Positions 22,709-35,477 of a DNA stretch of 64,000 nucleotides are shown in pieces. Each line of letters starts with the position of its first letter. The first letter of the stretch is position 1. This stretch comes from Venturia oleaginea. Taxonomy: Eukaryota > Ascomycota > Dothideomycetes > Venturiales > Venturiaceae. Location: contig JABMLP010000004.1 in the NCBI GenBank assembly GCA_013176395.1, forward strand, positions 1,488,001 to 1,552,000, given 5' to 3'. The notes below the pieces were generated by a model. It did not search any database and was not told the origin of the DNA. It saw nothing but the letters and a program-made list of their open reading frames with translations. A program made the position numbers and the translations under genes.

Positions 22709-25700
22709 ATGGACGAATTGTTCGACGTCTTTGACGAAAAGGCGACAAAAGCCCCCAAGGAGAAGAGATCGAAGAAGAGCAAGAAGCGCCAGGCAAATGG
22801 CGATGTCAAGCCTCCGAGTGGAGACCAAACAACCAATGCCGATGTCGAAATGGGCGAGGATGCTCCAGCTGCTCCAGCCGAAATTCCAGACAGCGATGTC
22901 GTTGAGGAGGAACAGCCCGAGGCGAAGAGACAGAGACTCCAAGCGGAGGCTGAACCCATAGTCACCGATGACTTCGAGACGGAGCAGTCAAGAGAAGTCA
23001 ACGCTTCAGCCGGTCTCCAAGCTCCTCAATCAAATGCGCCAGCCTTGGTTCTCTCCCATCAAGTGAGACATCAAGTCTCCTTACCTCCAAATTACGACTA
23101 CATCCCTATGGACAAGCATATTCCGCCAGAAGTACCCGCCCGCGTCTATCCTTTCACTCTCGACCCTTTTCAGCAGGTATCTGTCCACTCCATCCAGCGA
23201 AACGAGAGTGTTCTCGTCTCCGCCCACACCTCCGCTGGAAAGACGGTCGTCGCAGAGTATGCAATTGCGCAATGTCTTAAGAACAACCAGAGAGTCATCT
23301 ACACCAGTCCCATCAAGGCCTTGAGTAATCAGAAGTACCGAGAATTCAATGCGGAATTTGGCGACGTAGGACTCATGACGGGAGATGTCACGATTAACCC
23401 CACGGCGACCTGCTTGGTCATGACAACTGAGGTATGCGCAACGATTCTCGAAATCGCCAATTGTTAACGAAGAATAGATTCTACGATCCATGTTGTACCG
23501 CGGTTCCGAGATTATGCGAGAAGTTGCCTGGGTTATTTTCGACGAAGTCCATTACATGCGCGATCCATCGCGTGGAGTGGTGTGGGAAGAGACCATCATT
23601 TTATTGCCTGATAAGGTCCGATACGTCTTCTTATCCGCGACGATTCCCAACGCCATGCAATTCGCCGAATGGATCACCAAAACTCACAGCCAACCCTGTC
23701 ACGTTGTGTACACAGACTTCCGACCGACTCCTCTCCAGCATTACCTCTTTCCAGCAGGCGCCGACGGCATACATTTGGTGGTGGATGAAAAGGGCGTATT
23801 CAGAGAGGAGAACTTCCAGAAGGCGATGACTTCGATCGCGGAAAAGCAAGGCGATGATCCAAACGATGTCAACGCGAAATGGAAGAAAGGCAAAGGACAA
23901 AAGAAAGCACTCAAGGTTAATACTGGTCTTCTAGGCGGTCGAAAGGTTCAGACGGACATCTACAAGATTGTGAAAATGATCATGGTCAAGAACTACCATC
24001 CAGTCATTGTTTTCAGTTTCAGCAAACGAGAATGCGAGGAATATGCTCTTCAAATGAGTCAGCTTGCATTCAACGAGGAATCAGAAAAAGCGATGGTCAC
24101 GAAGGTCTTTAACGGTGCTATCGAGATGCTCTCAGTAGAGGATCGAGAACTCCCGCAGGTCCAACACATTCTCCCACTTCTTAAGCGCGGTATTGGTATA
24201 CATCACTCTGGTCTGCTTCCAATCCTCAAGGAAGTCATCGAAATTCTTTTCCAGGAAGGTCTAATCAAGGTCTTGTTCGCGACGGAAACATTCTCGATTG
24301 GTCTTAACATGCCGGCTAAGACCGTCGTTTTCACAAGCGTCCGCAAATTCGATGGTGTACAGCAACGATGGCTGACGGCTGGCGAATTCATTCAAATGTC
24401 TGGTCGCGCAGGTCGAAGAGGTCTCGATGATCGTGGTATTGTCATCATGATGATTGATGAGAAGATGGAGCCAGCAGTTGCAAACGACATCGTTCGTGGT
24501 GAGCAAGATAAGCTCAACTCCGCCTTCCATCTTGGCTACAACATGGTTCTGAACTTGATGAGAGTGGAAGGTATCTCCCCAGAATACATGTTGGAGCGGT
24601 GTTTCTTCCAATTCCAGAACACGGCCAGTGTGTCTGGCATGGAGAAGCAGCTTCACCAGCTCGAGACCGCACGCTCTGAGCTTGAGATCCAAGATGAGAC
24701 GTCAGTCAAGGACTACTACGAACTGCGGGACTCGTTAGACCAGTACACTCATGATATGCGCGATGTCATTACACATCCAAACTACTGCCTCCAGTACATG
24801 CAAACTGGTCGGCTCGTACACGTCAAGTACAAGGATCACGACTTTGGCTGGGGTGCCGTTGTCAACTTCACCGAACGCAGACCTGGCAAGGGCCAAAAGA
24901 AGGAAGACTTCAAGCCGCAACAATCTTACATCATCGATGTCATATTACCAGTAGCTTCAGATGTCTCGGTCGGCACACAAACAGACTCAGATCTCCCTGC
25001 TGGTGTCCGTCCACCAGCGACGGGCGAGAGAGGTAAGATGGAAGTGGTCCCAATAATGCTATCGTGCATCGATTCTATCGGCCATATCCGTGTCTTCTTG
25101 CCAAAGGACCTGAAATCTCCAGACGAGCGCGCAACGGTGTACAAAACTTTGGACGAAGTACAGAAACGCTTTCCAGACGGCATTGCCATCCTGGATCCAA
25201 TCGAAAACATGGGAATCACGGACGAATCGTTCAAGAAGCTTCTGCGCAAGATCGAGGTCCTTGAATCGAGGCTGCTCTCGAATCCTTTGCACAACTCTCC
25301 AAGATTGCCCGAATTGTACACGCAATACGTTAACAAAGTGGAGACGACTAACAAGATCAAGGCACTGAGAAAAGACATCGTGAAAGCGAACTCGGTACTC
25401 CAACTCGATGAGCTCAAGTGCCGAAAGCGTGTACTCCGCAGACTCGGCTTCATCAATGAGGCTGATGTCGTGCAACTCAAAGCACGTGTCGCTTGCGAGA
25501 TCAGTACTGGTGACGAACTTGTTCTCTCGGAACTCTTGTTCAACAGATTCTTCAACGAGCTGGCGCCCGAGCAGTGTGCGGCCGTACTGAGTTGTTTCAT
25601 TTTCGAAGAGAAGAGCAAGGATGCGAAAGAGTTGCGGGAAGAGCTGGCCAAACCTTATCGAGAGATTCAGGCTCAAGCCAGGATTGTCGCGCGTATCTCG

Positions 25701-26045
25701 CAAGAGTCGAAATTGCCTCTTGATGAGGAGGTCTATGTCAAGACGTTCAAGTTCGAGTTGATGGAGGTCGTGTATGCTTGGTGCAACGGGGCCACCTTCG
25801 CAGAAATTGTGTTTGTAAACCCATCCGTGAAGGTAACTACAGTTATGCTAATGAGTTATCACAGCAAAATGACAGATGTCTACGAAGGTTCTTTGATCCG
25901 TCTCTTCCGCCGATTGGAAGAGCTGTTACGCCAAATCGCTCAAGCTTCCAAGACCATGGGCTCAGAGGAGTTGGAGGAGAAATTCACCACTGCTCTGGGC
26001 AAGGTCAGAAGAGACCTGGTTGCTGCCCAATCCTTGTACCTTTAA
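22709..26045 (+). CDS. MTR4: ATP-dependent RNA helicase Mtr4 (exosome/TRAMP cofactor)
   Basis: Exons 22709-23431 and 23478-26045, joined across a 46-bp intron (GTATGC..ATAG), encode 1096 residues, close to the 1073 of yeast Mtr4. Ski2-like helicase motifs are in order: [11 protein letters not shown] (motif I, about residue 169), DEVHYM (DExH box, about 262), SATIPN (about 295) and [10 protein letters not shown] (motif VI, about 546). The arch/KOW region and a C-terminal helical domain follow ([20 protein letters not shown]). The ATG at 22709 is chosen because [11 protein letters not shown] matches family N-termini; the frame is open further upstream but without conservation. Mtr4 unwinds nuclear RNAs and feeds them to the exosome. 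Intact. Confidence 0.96.
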
Positions 26046-28530
26046 TTGACACTACCTTGTCATGGACGGCGTTCTCTGGCGGAAAAGATTTGTTTACACG
26101 TTGGTTTATTTGGGCTGAATGCGCCTTTGACAAAGCACACTTGTCTTTGTCCTTGGATGGCGTCTTGAATGCTCATGGATTTGTGTTCTTTCTCTAATCC
26201 CGCGGGATTCTGCCTGCATTGTATTGGAGGGATCGATGATATCGATGTATAGGTACTAAGGTCCAAGCAATCAAGAGCATGAAGGTAAGGTTGTACAGGT
26301 TCTACTTGTGCCCCTCTTTTCTCTGTGGATTGCGCAGTGGTGTTTCTCTTTCCTAGGTCGATCCGCAGACCTTCCCCCCTCTCTCTCCGTCTGACCTTTC
26401 GGACCACGATCGAGAAAGAGATGGCGTGTCTGGTGCAACAAACTTGAGCTAGGTTCACTGATTTACTTGTCGCATTGAACTAGCTGTCGCTTACCTCCAC
26501 CAGGCCATCGCTAAGATATCACTTTGACTTGGTAACGTCTGCATGTCCCAGAAAAGCCATTCATCTCTTCCTTTATATCATCAACGGACTAAAGGCACGC
26601 TCTCACCTTCCGTGCCCATCCCTGTCTGTGGAACCATTGGGTTCACATTCGCCCTTTCCCCTAAGAGCCGTACTTGCTTCCAAAGATGGACTCGCTCAAA
26701 TGAGGATATATATCGATACCTTTCTAGCAATTTCTTGCTTGAAGATTGCCAGGATTTTATCGATATTGATCTCGCGATGTGGGTCTTGAGTTGGTTTTTC
26801 GTAGTTCGTTTATACCATCCATCCTCAACCCAGAATTTGATGCATCGGCCTAATACGCAAGATCCTTGTCTGCGCCGCAGGAGAAGATGGCTTGATCCTT
26901 CAACACATCTCGTCTCGAGCCAACATCAAGTCCACCGAGCAGTCTTCTATCAAGCTCGACTACAAGAGCCTTACCCTATGGCCCCTGCTCGAAGATAGAC
27001 GGTAAAAAGCGAGAAAGCGAGTACCACTCACGTGTCTACGGCACTCAAGGTTCGGCGGCGTTCATTCCAAAGCTCACACAAGCCCAATTTTCCACCCAAA
27101 GATGTACCGACTCTCCAGCTTTTGAACGACAAAGACCCGGGCATTCAGAGCTCAGATGCATTCTCAAAAACTGCGATATACCATTCATCACACATCTGCG
27201 ACAAAAAACACAACACTCCACAGCCATTCATGGCATAGCGGCGCGGAGATTTTCCTGATAACGTTGGCCAGTAGATTCATTGATGGAGTTGGGATTTGTT
27301 CCCATTTGCATGGGGTTACCAATTCCCTGCGCTTGGGCAATACCTGCAATTTCGATCCAACACTTCCAACCAAAGATCGATATAGATGAATTTCCTGGCG
27401 ATCTGCGTCCTTTGACATTGCCGGATATTTGGCAATATCGATTTCGAGCTGGCAGAGTTTGACTGCAAAGCTGGCATCGTGATTTCTAGAGGCTAGGGGC
27501 AACTGAACTGATAAAAGAAAACCATTGTCTATCTATTCTTTGTTGACAAATATACTGCTTTCTAGTTTCCGCTTATTGGATATAACTCCGATGTCTGTAT
27601 CGTTCGGCTTGTATTGCCCTTCCGATAAAGACGTGGACACTTGGCAGAAATTTGCAGTCTTTTCAACTGTAGGTTTCAGACTGCCTACGGATGCTGTGTC
27701 CCCTTACCTAAATAAAACTCGATTTTGATGTTCCTCGCTTCGTATGGATCTAAGCACGGCCGGTCTCAGAAACGCGCATGTACGGATTACATCTAAGCGG
27801 AAGAAAAAGTCGAAAAGACCTTGCGAATTTCTGCTATTTATCCACGTCTTTCTTGGAAGGGCAATATCTTCTTCATCTTAGTCCTGCTCGATTTGCTCTA
27901 ACAAGTTTTCCAGCTACCTTTGAACCTCATAAATCACCCTTTACTAGTAGTTGTAAGTTAATCGGTCACTAGGCCGATGGCAGCGAAGTTGTGGAAGGGG
28001 AATCGTAGCTTTTATCTGTATGTATTGTTCTTTGTCGCCTCGATTACGTTTATAACAACAGTAATGACATTGCTGAGATTGCTCTGCCTTCGTTCCCGCT
28101 TACGCTACCCTCTTTATAAGCTTTTCTCTTGAAGCCACCGAAAGCTCGTTTAGTATACGTTATTACGCTTACCGTAACCCTTATAGTTTTATTATTGTTG
28201 GTAGGGTTGTGGTAAGATGTAGGGAGGAACTCCGGAGACATAGAAGAGAAGACCGTGTGCTTTCGTTCTCTTGGTTGCCCTTGCGGTCTGATTGATGTTG
28301 GTGAGAGTATGTGGTATAGTGTTTCTGCTCTTCATGGCCCTCGTTCTTTTACTGCTCGCGGCCGACGTCGCGGTCCTATTGGTGTTGGTGGGGTAGGAGG
28401 TATGCTGTGGGGAGGACTATTGAAGACAATGGTGGTGAGGTTGTCTCGATCAACTTCGTTGCAGAATATGGGCGAAAACTGAGATTTTCGTCAATTTAAA
28501 AGGTGAGGTAAGATTATTAAGACGGCTGCG
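26046..28530. other. Intergenic region without a recognised gene
   Basis: About 2.5 kb downstream of MTR4. Only short, unrelated open frames occur. A possible relic frame at 27188-27502 on the minus strand is listed separately. Confidence 0.5.
27188..27502 (-). pseudogene. Possible relic of an unknown gene
   Basis: A 104-residue open frame with CQLEIDIAKY and TPCKWEQIPTPS. The first block and the PCKW motif recur in the same order near 21540-21850. No domain is recognised and there are no flanking exons. Confidence 0.3.
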
Positions 28531-29040
28531 CTACGCCCTGCTGATCGTTTCGGTGGCCTTAGTGCTGATTTGGGAGTGGGAAACATGAAGTGAGAGACGC
28601 CCTTTTTTATAGATGACGTTTAAGCTGGAGCTGGAAACCATAGATGTAAGGTGTAGAGAATACCAGTTTTCACCAGCAACAAAGTATTCGATGCTTGGAA
28701 CCCCCGTTCCTTGGAGCTCCGTTCCGATGAGGGCAAGCAATTGCTTTGTGAAGGCCATAACGAAGGGCGTCATGAAAAAGAGATGGGGAAGGTACAATAA
28801 GAAGCGGATTGGAGGATACCCGATATAGTTGAACCATCCTCTAACTTTGGGGCTGTACTGCGCTCTGATACCTCCAATTGTGGTGTCTGGACGACTGCGA
28901 AGTTGGACGTCCATTTCCCAGCCATCTATCTGTTCCCATCGAAACGTTACCGGTGCGATCCTAGGGTTTTGCGCTCGTTATAATGCTTACAAACACATCT
29001 TGACGTCAACATATCGTTGCGTCTGGTTACCGTGGTGAAT
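28531..29040 (-). pseudogene. Relic of an unknown gene also found at 45.1-45.7 kb
   Basis: The open part (from 28914) reads through DTTIGGIRAQYSPKVRGWF, then a hydrophobic stretch. Upstream, in a frame with stops, VDVK...RWEQIDGWEMDVQL continues the similarity. The second copy near 45.2 kb has LEQIDD, then EIGIIGSSKAKYSPEVSGL. Both copies have stops or frame changes, so both are read as decayed. The family is not recognised. A short host gene fragment with a membrane-like C-terminus is the alternative. Confidence 0.4.
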
Positions 29041-29405
29041 TCATCAGTCGATGAAGAAAAGCCCGATTTCTGTTGTCGATTGGAATGTCAGAAGCTCAGA
29101 GCCTTTCATCATCCTAATATTGTGATTATGATGTTCAATAGCTGAAAGGCACAACAGGTCGAAGACCTTGTTTCATTTTCTGGCCCGATACTACCACAGT
29201 CGATATTCCCGGAGAAACTGCCTGGTCAGTCTACCAGGAGTGTGCCCAAATGCCCTCTAGTATTTGGAAAAGTCAGACAAATATGAATAATTCCCAAGTC
29301 TCATTCTCCCGAGCCGTGAGATCTCTCACCATAATTCAAAACACTTTATTCCATTCCATATCGATTCAAATCCCCTTGCATATTGGTTCAGACACTTTCG
29401 CCAAC

Positions 29406-30325
29406 TCAGTCATCCGGCAAGCCAACAGTCTCGGTCTGACGCCTGTTTTGAGTACCTTCGAGCGACATGGACCTAGGAATGATCATCTCCGCGTAAAGAT
29501 CATCTGGATTAGTCAGTACAGATGTCATAGATAACAAAAGGAGAAGCTGGGCTAATGAGGCCTTGTTGCAACATCCGAAGACATCACTTACCCATAGAAC
29601 GGTCACGAAACGTGAATTTGGCAAACGGCTTATCCTCAGGGTCAATATAGGCTTTGTTGACTATAAAACATGGTCGCGATGGTAGAGCAGTTCCCAGTCT
29701 TGCCACTATTAGCAACATCGCATCTTGATAATTTGCGTCCATATTCTTACTCGATTGTCCTTGAAAGCGCTCGGCCTTTCAATGCTTTCTCAGCTAAGTT
29801 CCTCGACCCCTGACTATCGTCCTGAGCATATGTCTTCTTGCGCATCATGGTCCCCCAAGATTTGATTCGGTGAAGGCTGACGATTATTTCACCCATTTTG
29901 CTTGCTCGAGCAGCATCTGTCCCATTCGCCGAGCGGTCGTCTTCCGGAAGTATCAGCGACAACGATAGAGGGCTGAGAATACGTATTTCCGCAGCACGAT
30001 TTTACCGCCAACGGATCGCTTGACGCCTTCCATTGTGGAAACCACCCCACGAGCATACTTCTCCTTCATGACTGTACGTGATCTCTGGTGCTTTCCATCA
30101 GCGGCTATTCGATAAGTGATATCACTGCGAAACGTGTTTGAAGTGCCGGTCCACGCGCACGCGCATATCAAACTCCTGCCCTGGCTGCCCTTCAATATAC
30201 TTGATTGAAGATGTGATACTCGTAGCGTGTTCATCAGAATGAGCGGGAATATCATACTCTTGAAGAACGCCCACATTCATGATGATGTCGACTTCAAGAC
30301 CAGGGACACTTGTCAAGATTGCCAT
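29406..30325 (-). pseudogene. DUF7918-type protein, broken copy
   Basis: It begins MAILTSVPGLEVDIIMNVG, matching the N-terminus of the open copy at 48433 (MAILPGFPGLEADVLVNGV). The frame breaks near 30125: HFKHVS continues as SDITYRIAADGKH in another frame. It breaks again near 29955. Further on, DPEDKPFAKFTFRDRSM ends at a GTAAGT donor and is followed by DDLYAEMIIPRS. That repeats the exon pattern of the open copy (DKPFAVFNFRYRSM / DDLKAELIVPRS). The family is fungal, of unknown function, with a conserved beta-rich N-terminal domain. At least two frame breaks argue for a pseudogene. Confidence 0.65.
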
Positions 30326-30939
30326 GTTTGTGGTCGCGAAACGAGCGGACGTTGACGACGGGATGGTATGGATACGAAACGATTCGGGCGGGAAGCTAGA
30401 GCGCTATTAATTCATCAGAGGTCCTGCCAGAGCAATAGATATGGAGGGAGGAGAAGAGATGTTGATAGAAGATGGAGTGGAGATTGGTCTGGACGAAAGA
30501 CATCGATCTATCTAATCCCCTGTTTTTAAACGCGAGACCACGTGTAAAGTGGGCATTTTCTCATTGTCTAGATCAAAGCGCTATGAAAGGATCAAGTAGA
30601 ATTGGTTGCTAAATCCTCTCTTATTACAACTATACAGTTTTATCAAGGTCATTTTATCGGTTTTCAGAAATTCCACATTTAGTAAGTCATAGGCACGATA
30701 AGCCTCGTACTTGAAAACGCAGAAATCGCTCTAAAAGATAGAAGATTGTTCACGGTCTTCAATGCTAACTTCGAACCAAGATCAAGTCACCAAAATTTCT
30801 TTCATTTCGATCGTGAGACATGCTTAAACAGTAGAAGCGCGTTGTGCTCTATGGCCGCCTTTATTGACCCTCAACCTCATTGTGTTCCATCAACGCTATG
30901 TGAACTGGCTTTACTTGCGGCCAACCGTTTCTGGTTTCT

Positions 30940-31690
30940 CTTTGATCATCACCTCCTCGTTTCCGGCTTTTCTGAAGAGCTATCTTCCAGCTTGGTCTTG
31001 GATGAAATAACTAACGCAGCCCTGGAATCATCTAAACGCGTTAGCTGTGAAGAGAAATCTCTAGCAATTGACCAGGCCAAAGACATACCCATTGAGCGAT
31101 ACCGAAACACGAATTGAGCAAACGGCTTGTCCCCTGCATCAGTCCAGTCGAACTCCCGAGAATTGAGCTTTACCTCGCAAGGCCGAGGAACCGACAGCCT
31201 TGGAAAATTTGCGTCAAAATCATTCCATTCTTCGGGGATCGAGGGTTTTGCAGGGCCTTTGGCGTCGATACGATTGAAGCTGACTACGATCTAGCACAAC
31301 GTGTTGACACGCTCTACAATCTCACTACCTAGATCGTCGGTATCCTGTTTATCTATATTATAGTCAGCAACAATCTCGTTGAGAAGCTCGGTATACTGTT
31401 ATCTGTGTCGAGATTACCAGAATTGAAGTTCTGTTTCATGTGCTGCTTGTCACCCTACTAAAAACAAGAATAGATATTCATCAATACGTAGAAACCACGG
31501 TTTGTTGACGCCACAACCTAATTCACGACTGTCCTACCTGGGACCTCCTCTTCAACGTCCAGTGGCACATCCTAACCTTGAGCATTGCATTCCTAAACTT
31601 CCATCTTCACACTCAATCCAGAGATATGAGTATGACTAGCCATCTCGAAGCTAAATTGCAACACGTATACATGCGTGGTGCAGCAGGTGA
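30940..31690 (-). pseudogene. DUF7918-type protein, strongly decayed copy
   Basis: The minus-strand translation near 31690 gives GLSVKMEV, DVPLDVEEEVPGRTVV and VVASTNRGF with three in-frame TAG stops. This matches the DUF7918 N-terminus in order. About 500 bp on, DWTDAGDKPFAQFVFRYRSM is followed by an intron-like GTATGT..TTTAG gap and DDSRAALVISSK, the usual C-terminal exon pattern. The neighbour at 29406-30325 is on the same strand, so the two may be an old tandem pair. Confidence 0.5.
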
Positions 31691-32278
31691 GCGTCCCCAA
31701 TCAAAAGACTCGTAGTCCGAGCCGATAATTGGCTGCGAGGAATCAAATTCAGCAAGCAGCAAGGGAATGAGCGTCGGCTAAGTCCTGATCGCTTGATGAA
31801 GTGGAGTGATGTGAGGTAGACGAACGCACCGCGATCGATAAAACCGCGATTAACGCCAAACTACGTTTCGAAGAACTTGAAATTCCTGGCAAAGAGACAG
31901 GGTGAGGTTACCAGAATATTTGAGAAATCGACCGCAGTTCCACCATCACCACTAGACTACGACTATGAGAAATGCAGCACCTGATTGATTGAGTGTCTCA
32001 CGTACTCATAATCCGCCCAAAAATAACGCTATCGAGAAGTCCTCGCCAAACATCCCCGAAGCGTCCTGTTCTACTTGTACCCAAAGCCGCCGTAAAATGC
32101 CGTGTCTGTACCTATGCGTGTATAGGTGTATCGTGATGTAAACCCATATGCCGACTGTTACTCATAGGGAACAGGCCGTTGAGAAAAACGAATCAAACGC
32201 TATGCTGTAGTGCCAGGGGAAAATGTCTCATCTTGGAGAATGTATGCGTATCTGACAAAAGAAATAAGTGGATGACGA
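31691..32278. other. Intergenic spacer
   Basis: About 590 bp between the DUF7918 relic and the 3' end of STS1. I see no gene or repeat in it; it presumably contains the STS1 3' UTR. Confidence 0.5.
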
Positions 32279-33277
32279 CTACCATTGGCCAACTCGTAAG
32301 GATTGGCCATATGTGCCACTCAGCAACTGCTGCCGTATTGAGGTGAGGTCGTTCGGCTGGGCCTGATTTGAGTTGTTGGAATTGGCTCCCATCCACCCTA
32401 CGCTTGATCGCAGCTCCAGCACAGCTTCCTCCATCTTTCCACCTGCCATTTCATCATGTTTGGCGAGTTTTTGGTCCCAGCCTCCGTACTGTAGCTGGAT
32501 TCCACCTCCTCGCTTTGCAGATTCCTGAATAACGAGTGCCCAAGCTTTGGCCATTTCTTCGTATGCCTCCGACTTGTGTCGACTGTGCTGGTAGCTCTCC
32601 CAATTGGGTAGTCGATGAATCACGTTCGTGGCACCGTCCAAGAAGTCGAGGGAGATTGCTGTCTGCATTTCGTTGGGAGGAAGGAAGTTTGGTGTGTAGT
32701 CATTAAGAGCATCCAGAACCTCCATTAGCGGTTGTCGTACACGGTTGTAGGAGTATTCAGACGTCTGAGAACCACCATATGGGAAGGCTTCGCGGAGAGT
32801 GGCTTCGTATTTGCTCAAGATGTCCAGTGAAGCCTGCACGCTGGGCCTAGGTGCAGCGGCTGCAACCTCGGCGCCGATGTCTGGACGACGCTCACATATT
32901 TGTCGGAGCATTTGTCGCATGGAATCCTCAGAGAGAGTCTCTAGCAGTCGATTGAGAGTCAGAGCACGTCCATTCGTGTTGGTGCGGGCCCGCTTCAGGC
33001 GGCGGGAAGAGGGTGTGATGTGTGGCAAGGATTGGTTGGAGACCTTCGGAGATGGAGAGGCGGACATGCGAGTGTCCAGGTCATCGCGACCATCGTCGTC
33101 TGGCTTTCGCTTTCTGTTGGAGAAATTCATGTGAGTGAGCGGGTATGCTGAGTGATGGTTAGCGGCAGAGCGGGCGACGGGGCGGTTCCAGCGGGACTGA
33201 CAGCGAGTGGGCGAAAGTCTGTTGTTGGAGAGTTTATGGGGAGCGAAGACAGGCTGAGCCTGCAGTACGCCGCTCAT
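32279..33277 (-). CDS. STS1: STS1/Cut8-type nuclear proteasome tether
   Basis: A single 332-residue exon with ATG start. The N-terminal third is basic and disordered and holds a likely bipartite nuclear signal (SNRKRKPDDD, then SSRRLKRARTN). The conserved helical core starts at LNRLLETLSEDSMRQMLRQI, continues with ERRPDIGAEV and YSYNRVRQPLMEVLDAL, and includes FLPPNEMQ and HRLPNW. This is the Cut8/Sts1 family, which holds 26S proteasomes at the nuclear envelope and so supports nuclear protein turnover. Length and motif order are normal; no intron is needed. Confidence 0.9.
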   Translation of the reverse strand: MSGVLQAQPVFAPHKLSNNRLSPTRCQSRWNRPVARSAANHHSAYPLTHMNFSNRKRKPDDDGRDDLDTRMSASPSPKVSNQSLPHITPSSRRLKRARTNTNGRALTLNRLLETLSEDSMRQMLRQICERRPDIGAEVAAAAPRPSVQASLDILSKYEATLREAFPYGGSQTSEYSYNRVRQPLMEVLDALNDYTPNFLPPNEMQTAISLDFLDGATNVIHRLPNWESYQHSRHKSEAYEEMAKAWALVIQESAKRGGGIQLQYGGWDQKLAKHDEMAGGKMEEAVLELRSSVGWMGANSNNSNQAQPNDLTSIRQQLLSGTYGQSLRVGQW

Positions 33278-34302
33278 ATTTGTTTCTCCGAAGTTGTTAT
33301 GATGTGAGTTGTGTTGTGCGTTGTGTGTTGTTCGTTGCTTGGGGAGTGTGATGTGTTGATGAGGGAGGTTGGAGAATTCAGATCACGAGCGGAACTTATG
33401 AGACAAACCACGGCCCAGCTAGGAGTTAGCTTGTTGATATCTTGGTATTCATTCCCTCGCTTTGATTGGACAAGATTAAACACTCTAGCAAAGCGACACG
33501 TGCATACTATGTTTTGTCAAAGTCTCTCCTGGCCGCACTGAGCACATATTTGTATTGGGATATATTGAGCATTTATCCTTGTCCTTCGTATGAATCGTAT
33601 CCTTCGAAGAGGCCGCAGATCAGTCCGAAGAAACGGGTTTTTGGGGGAAAAGACGGTGAAGTCTGACATCATCAATGGACAGTTTTCCGTGAACCTTGAA
33701 GATAGAATTGAAAACGAGTTGTCCATCGTAATGGTTCAGGCCTAGTCATGGTGTTTCTCGTCTGTAGCGAACCTGAGTCAAGCACGTGGTACATGAATCG
33801 ACAACAACCCAGGCACAGACTTTTGACTGCCAGTAATTGGGATCGGAATCTCGTATCCTCTGAGTTCTTGGGAGAAAAGATGACCCATGTAATCTTCCTG
33901 ATGTGGTCTTTGACTCGAGATCGATACCGATGAACTTCTAGTAATCTCAAAGGAGAACATTTATCCATATCGATAAGGACTTGGCAGTCTTACGATAAAG
34001 TACGTTAATTATTAGCAGGCATGAATTGAGGAGGACTGCTATACCGAGGCACCAGACTGTTCGAAATAGCCATCAGAGTAAATCGAAAAATCGTTTGAAG
34101 GCAAATAAGTAAGATCCAAGTACACTCCCAGCCGTGACTGTTCGCAATCCGTATCCATGCCCATAAAGCGCCTTACGCCCGCCGACCCTTCTCCAATTCA
34201 ATCATATTTCTCAATCCGTGCAAACGGAGCGGAAACTCCTTGGCAACTTCAAAATAACCTCGCCACGAATAATTCCTCATCCAACTGTTCATTCCTATCT
34301 CC
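33278..34302. other. Intergenic region
   Basis: About 1 kb between STS1 (5' end) and UBC9 (3' end). No open frame with a recognisable domain. Confidence 0.5.
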
Positions 34303-34884
34303 TCATGGCGCAGCATTATCCCGTACGATGGTCTTGATCTTGCGCTCGTAGCCTGCACGATCTTTCTTGAATAGGTTGTATGCCTCAGCCTGGGCAGGAC
34401 TGTCGGGGTTTGGCTCATCAAGCAGACTCTGAATACCGAGTAGGATGTCCTTGATTGTAATGGCGGGCTTCCAGCCTTCTTCCTCGTTTAGGATCGAGAG
34501 ACAGACAGTGCCAGAAGGGTACACGTTCGGATGGAAGAGTGGAGGGACGAAGCGGCACTTTGGAGGTTTAGTAGGATATTCTATAACTGTTAGGGACTGC
34601 AAAGATTGTGCGTGTAATATGAAAACTTACCATCGGGAAACGTGACTTCCAGCCTAAAGAGTCCTCCCTCCCATAGAGTTTTATCTTTTCCTGGTACGCT
34701 GCATTCCCATTTCTTGAGGTCGAGGACGCCGGCCGGTGTACGAGCAGGCTTTGCGACAAAGCCGAAAGGGTGATCGCGACGCCATTGTTTTCTGTGATAG
34801 TATATCAGTGACTATCTCGCAAGTACCAGGCTGATTAGATATCACTAACCGCTCCTCTTGGAGTCTGTTCTGGCACAGTGACAT
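34303..34884 (-). CDS. UBC9: SUMO-conjugating enzyme Ubc9
   Basis: Exons 34884-34850, 34791-34631 and 34580-34303 give exactly 157 residues, the length of Ubc9 in yeast and in most fungi. The E2 fold is complete: N-terminal helix [54 protein letters not shown] and the [15 protein letters not shown] active-site loop with the catalytic Cys near position 93. A GWKPAI...[12 protein letters not shown] segment and a basic C-terminus follow. The first intron uses a GTTAGT donor, less common than GTATGT/GTAAGT. Ubc9 accepts SUMO from the E1 and passes it to target lysines. Confidence 0.96.
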
Positions 34885-35477
34885 GATGCCTGACCTGATA
34901 AATGGTGCTGGGTAAAGGGTTGTTGTTGCAGAGATGAAGTAAAAGAGTCTGAAGAAGCGTTTTATAGTGCGCGCAGCCTAGATCTGAATCACACGACAAT
35001 ATCAAAGAGCGAAGCTGTCAGTTCAGTGCTGGGTAACTCGCAGCGCAAGCAAGTAAAGGTGTTGCTATGGTAGTGTAGTGGATGGAGTAAGCGAGCGCAA
35101 GTCAAGAGCGGCAAGTCCAGAGCGGCAAGTCCTTCACGAGGCTGTTTTCTTTGCCTTTCAACTTGTTGGAGTCCCACTAAACACTCTCTTGACCTATCGC
35201 TGATATTGCAGGGACCGATGAGATAATTCGTCTTTATCTGACTTGTGAAACTCGGTGGAGTGACTGGGAACTGAAGATCAACCATTCCATCCCGCATGTC
35301 GCATGGTGCATGCGCGTGATCCTCGGCTTAACTCCATGTTTATTGCAGTGAGGAACGGACGAGGCACTGGCTACTCATGCCTTGATCTGGTCACAACACA
35401 CATTCCATTTCTTCGTACCTCTACTCTCTCTACACATGCTCTTTTCCCTACATTTTCCTCTCCAGCCATCTCCAAGC
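34885..35477. promoter_or_regulatory. Divergent intergenic region UBC9/PEX19
   Basis: 593 bp between the start codons of two oppositely transcribed genes; it must hold both promoters. No specific site is assigned. Confidence 0.45.

Noticed and set aside
24926..25703. Long minus-strand frames of 214-241 residues inside MTR4
   Set aside because: Antisense shadows of the helicase exon; composition follows the coding strand.
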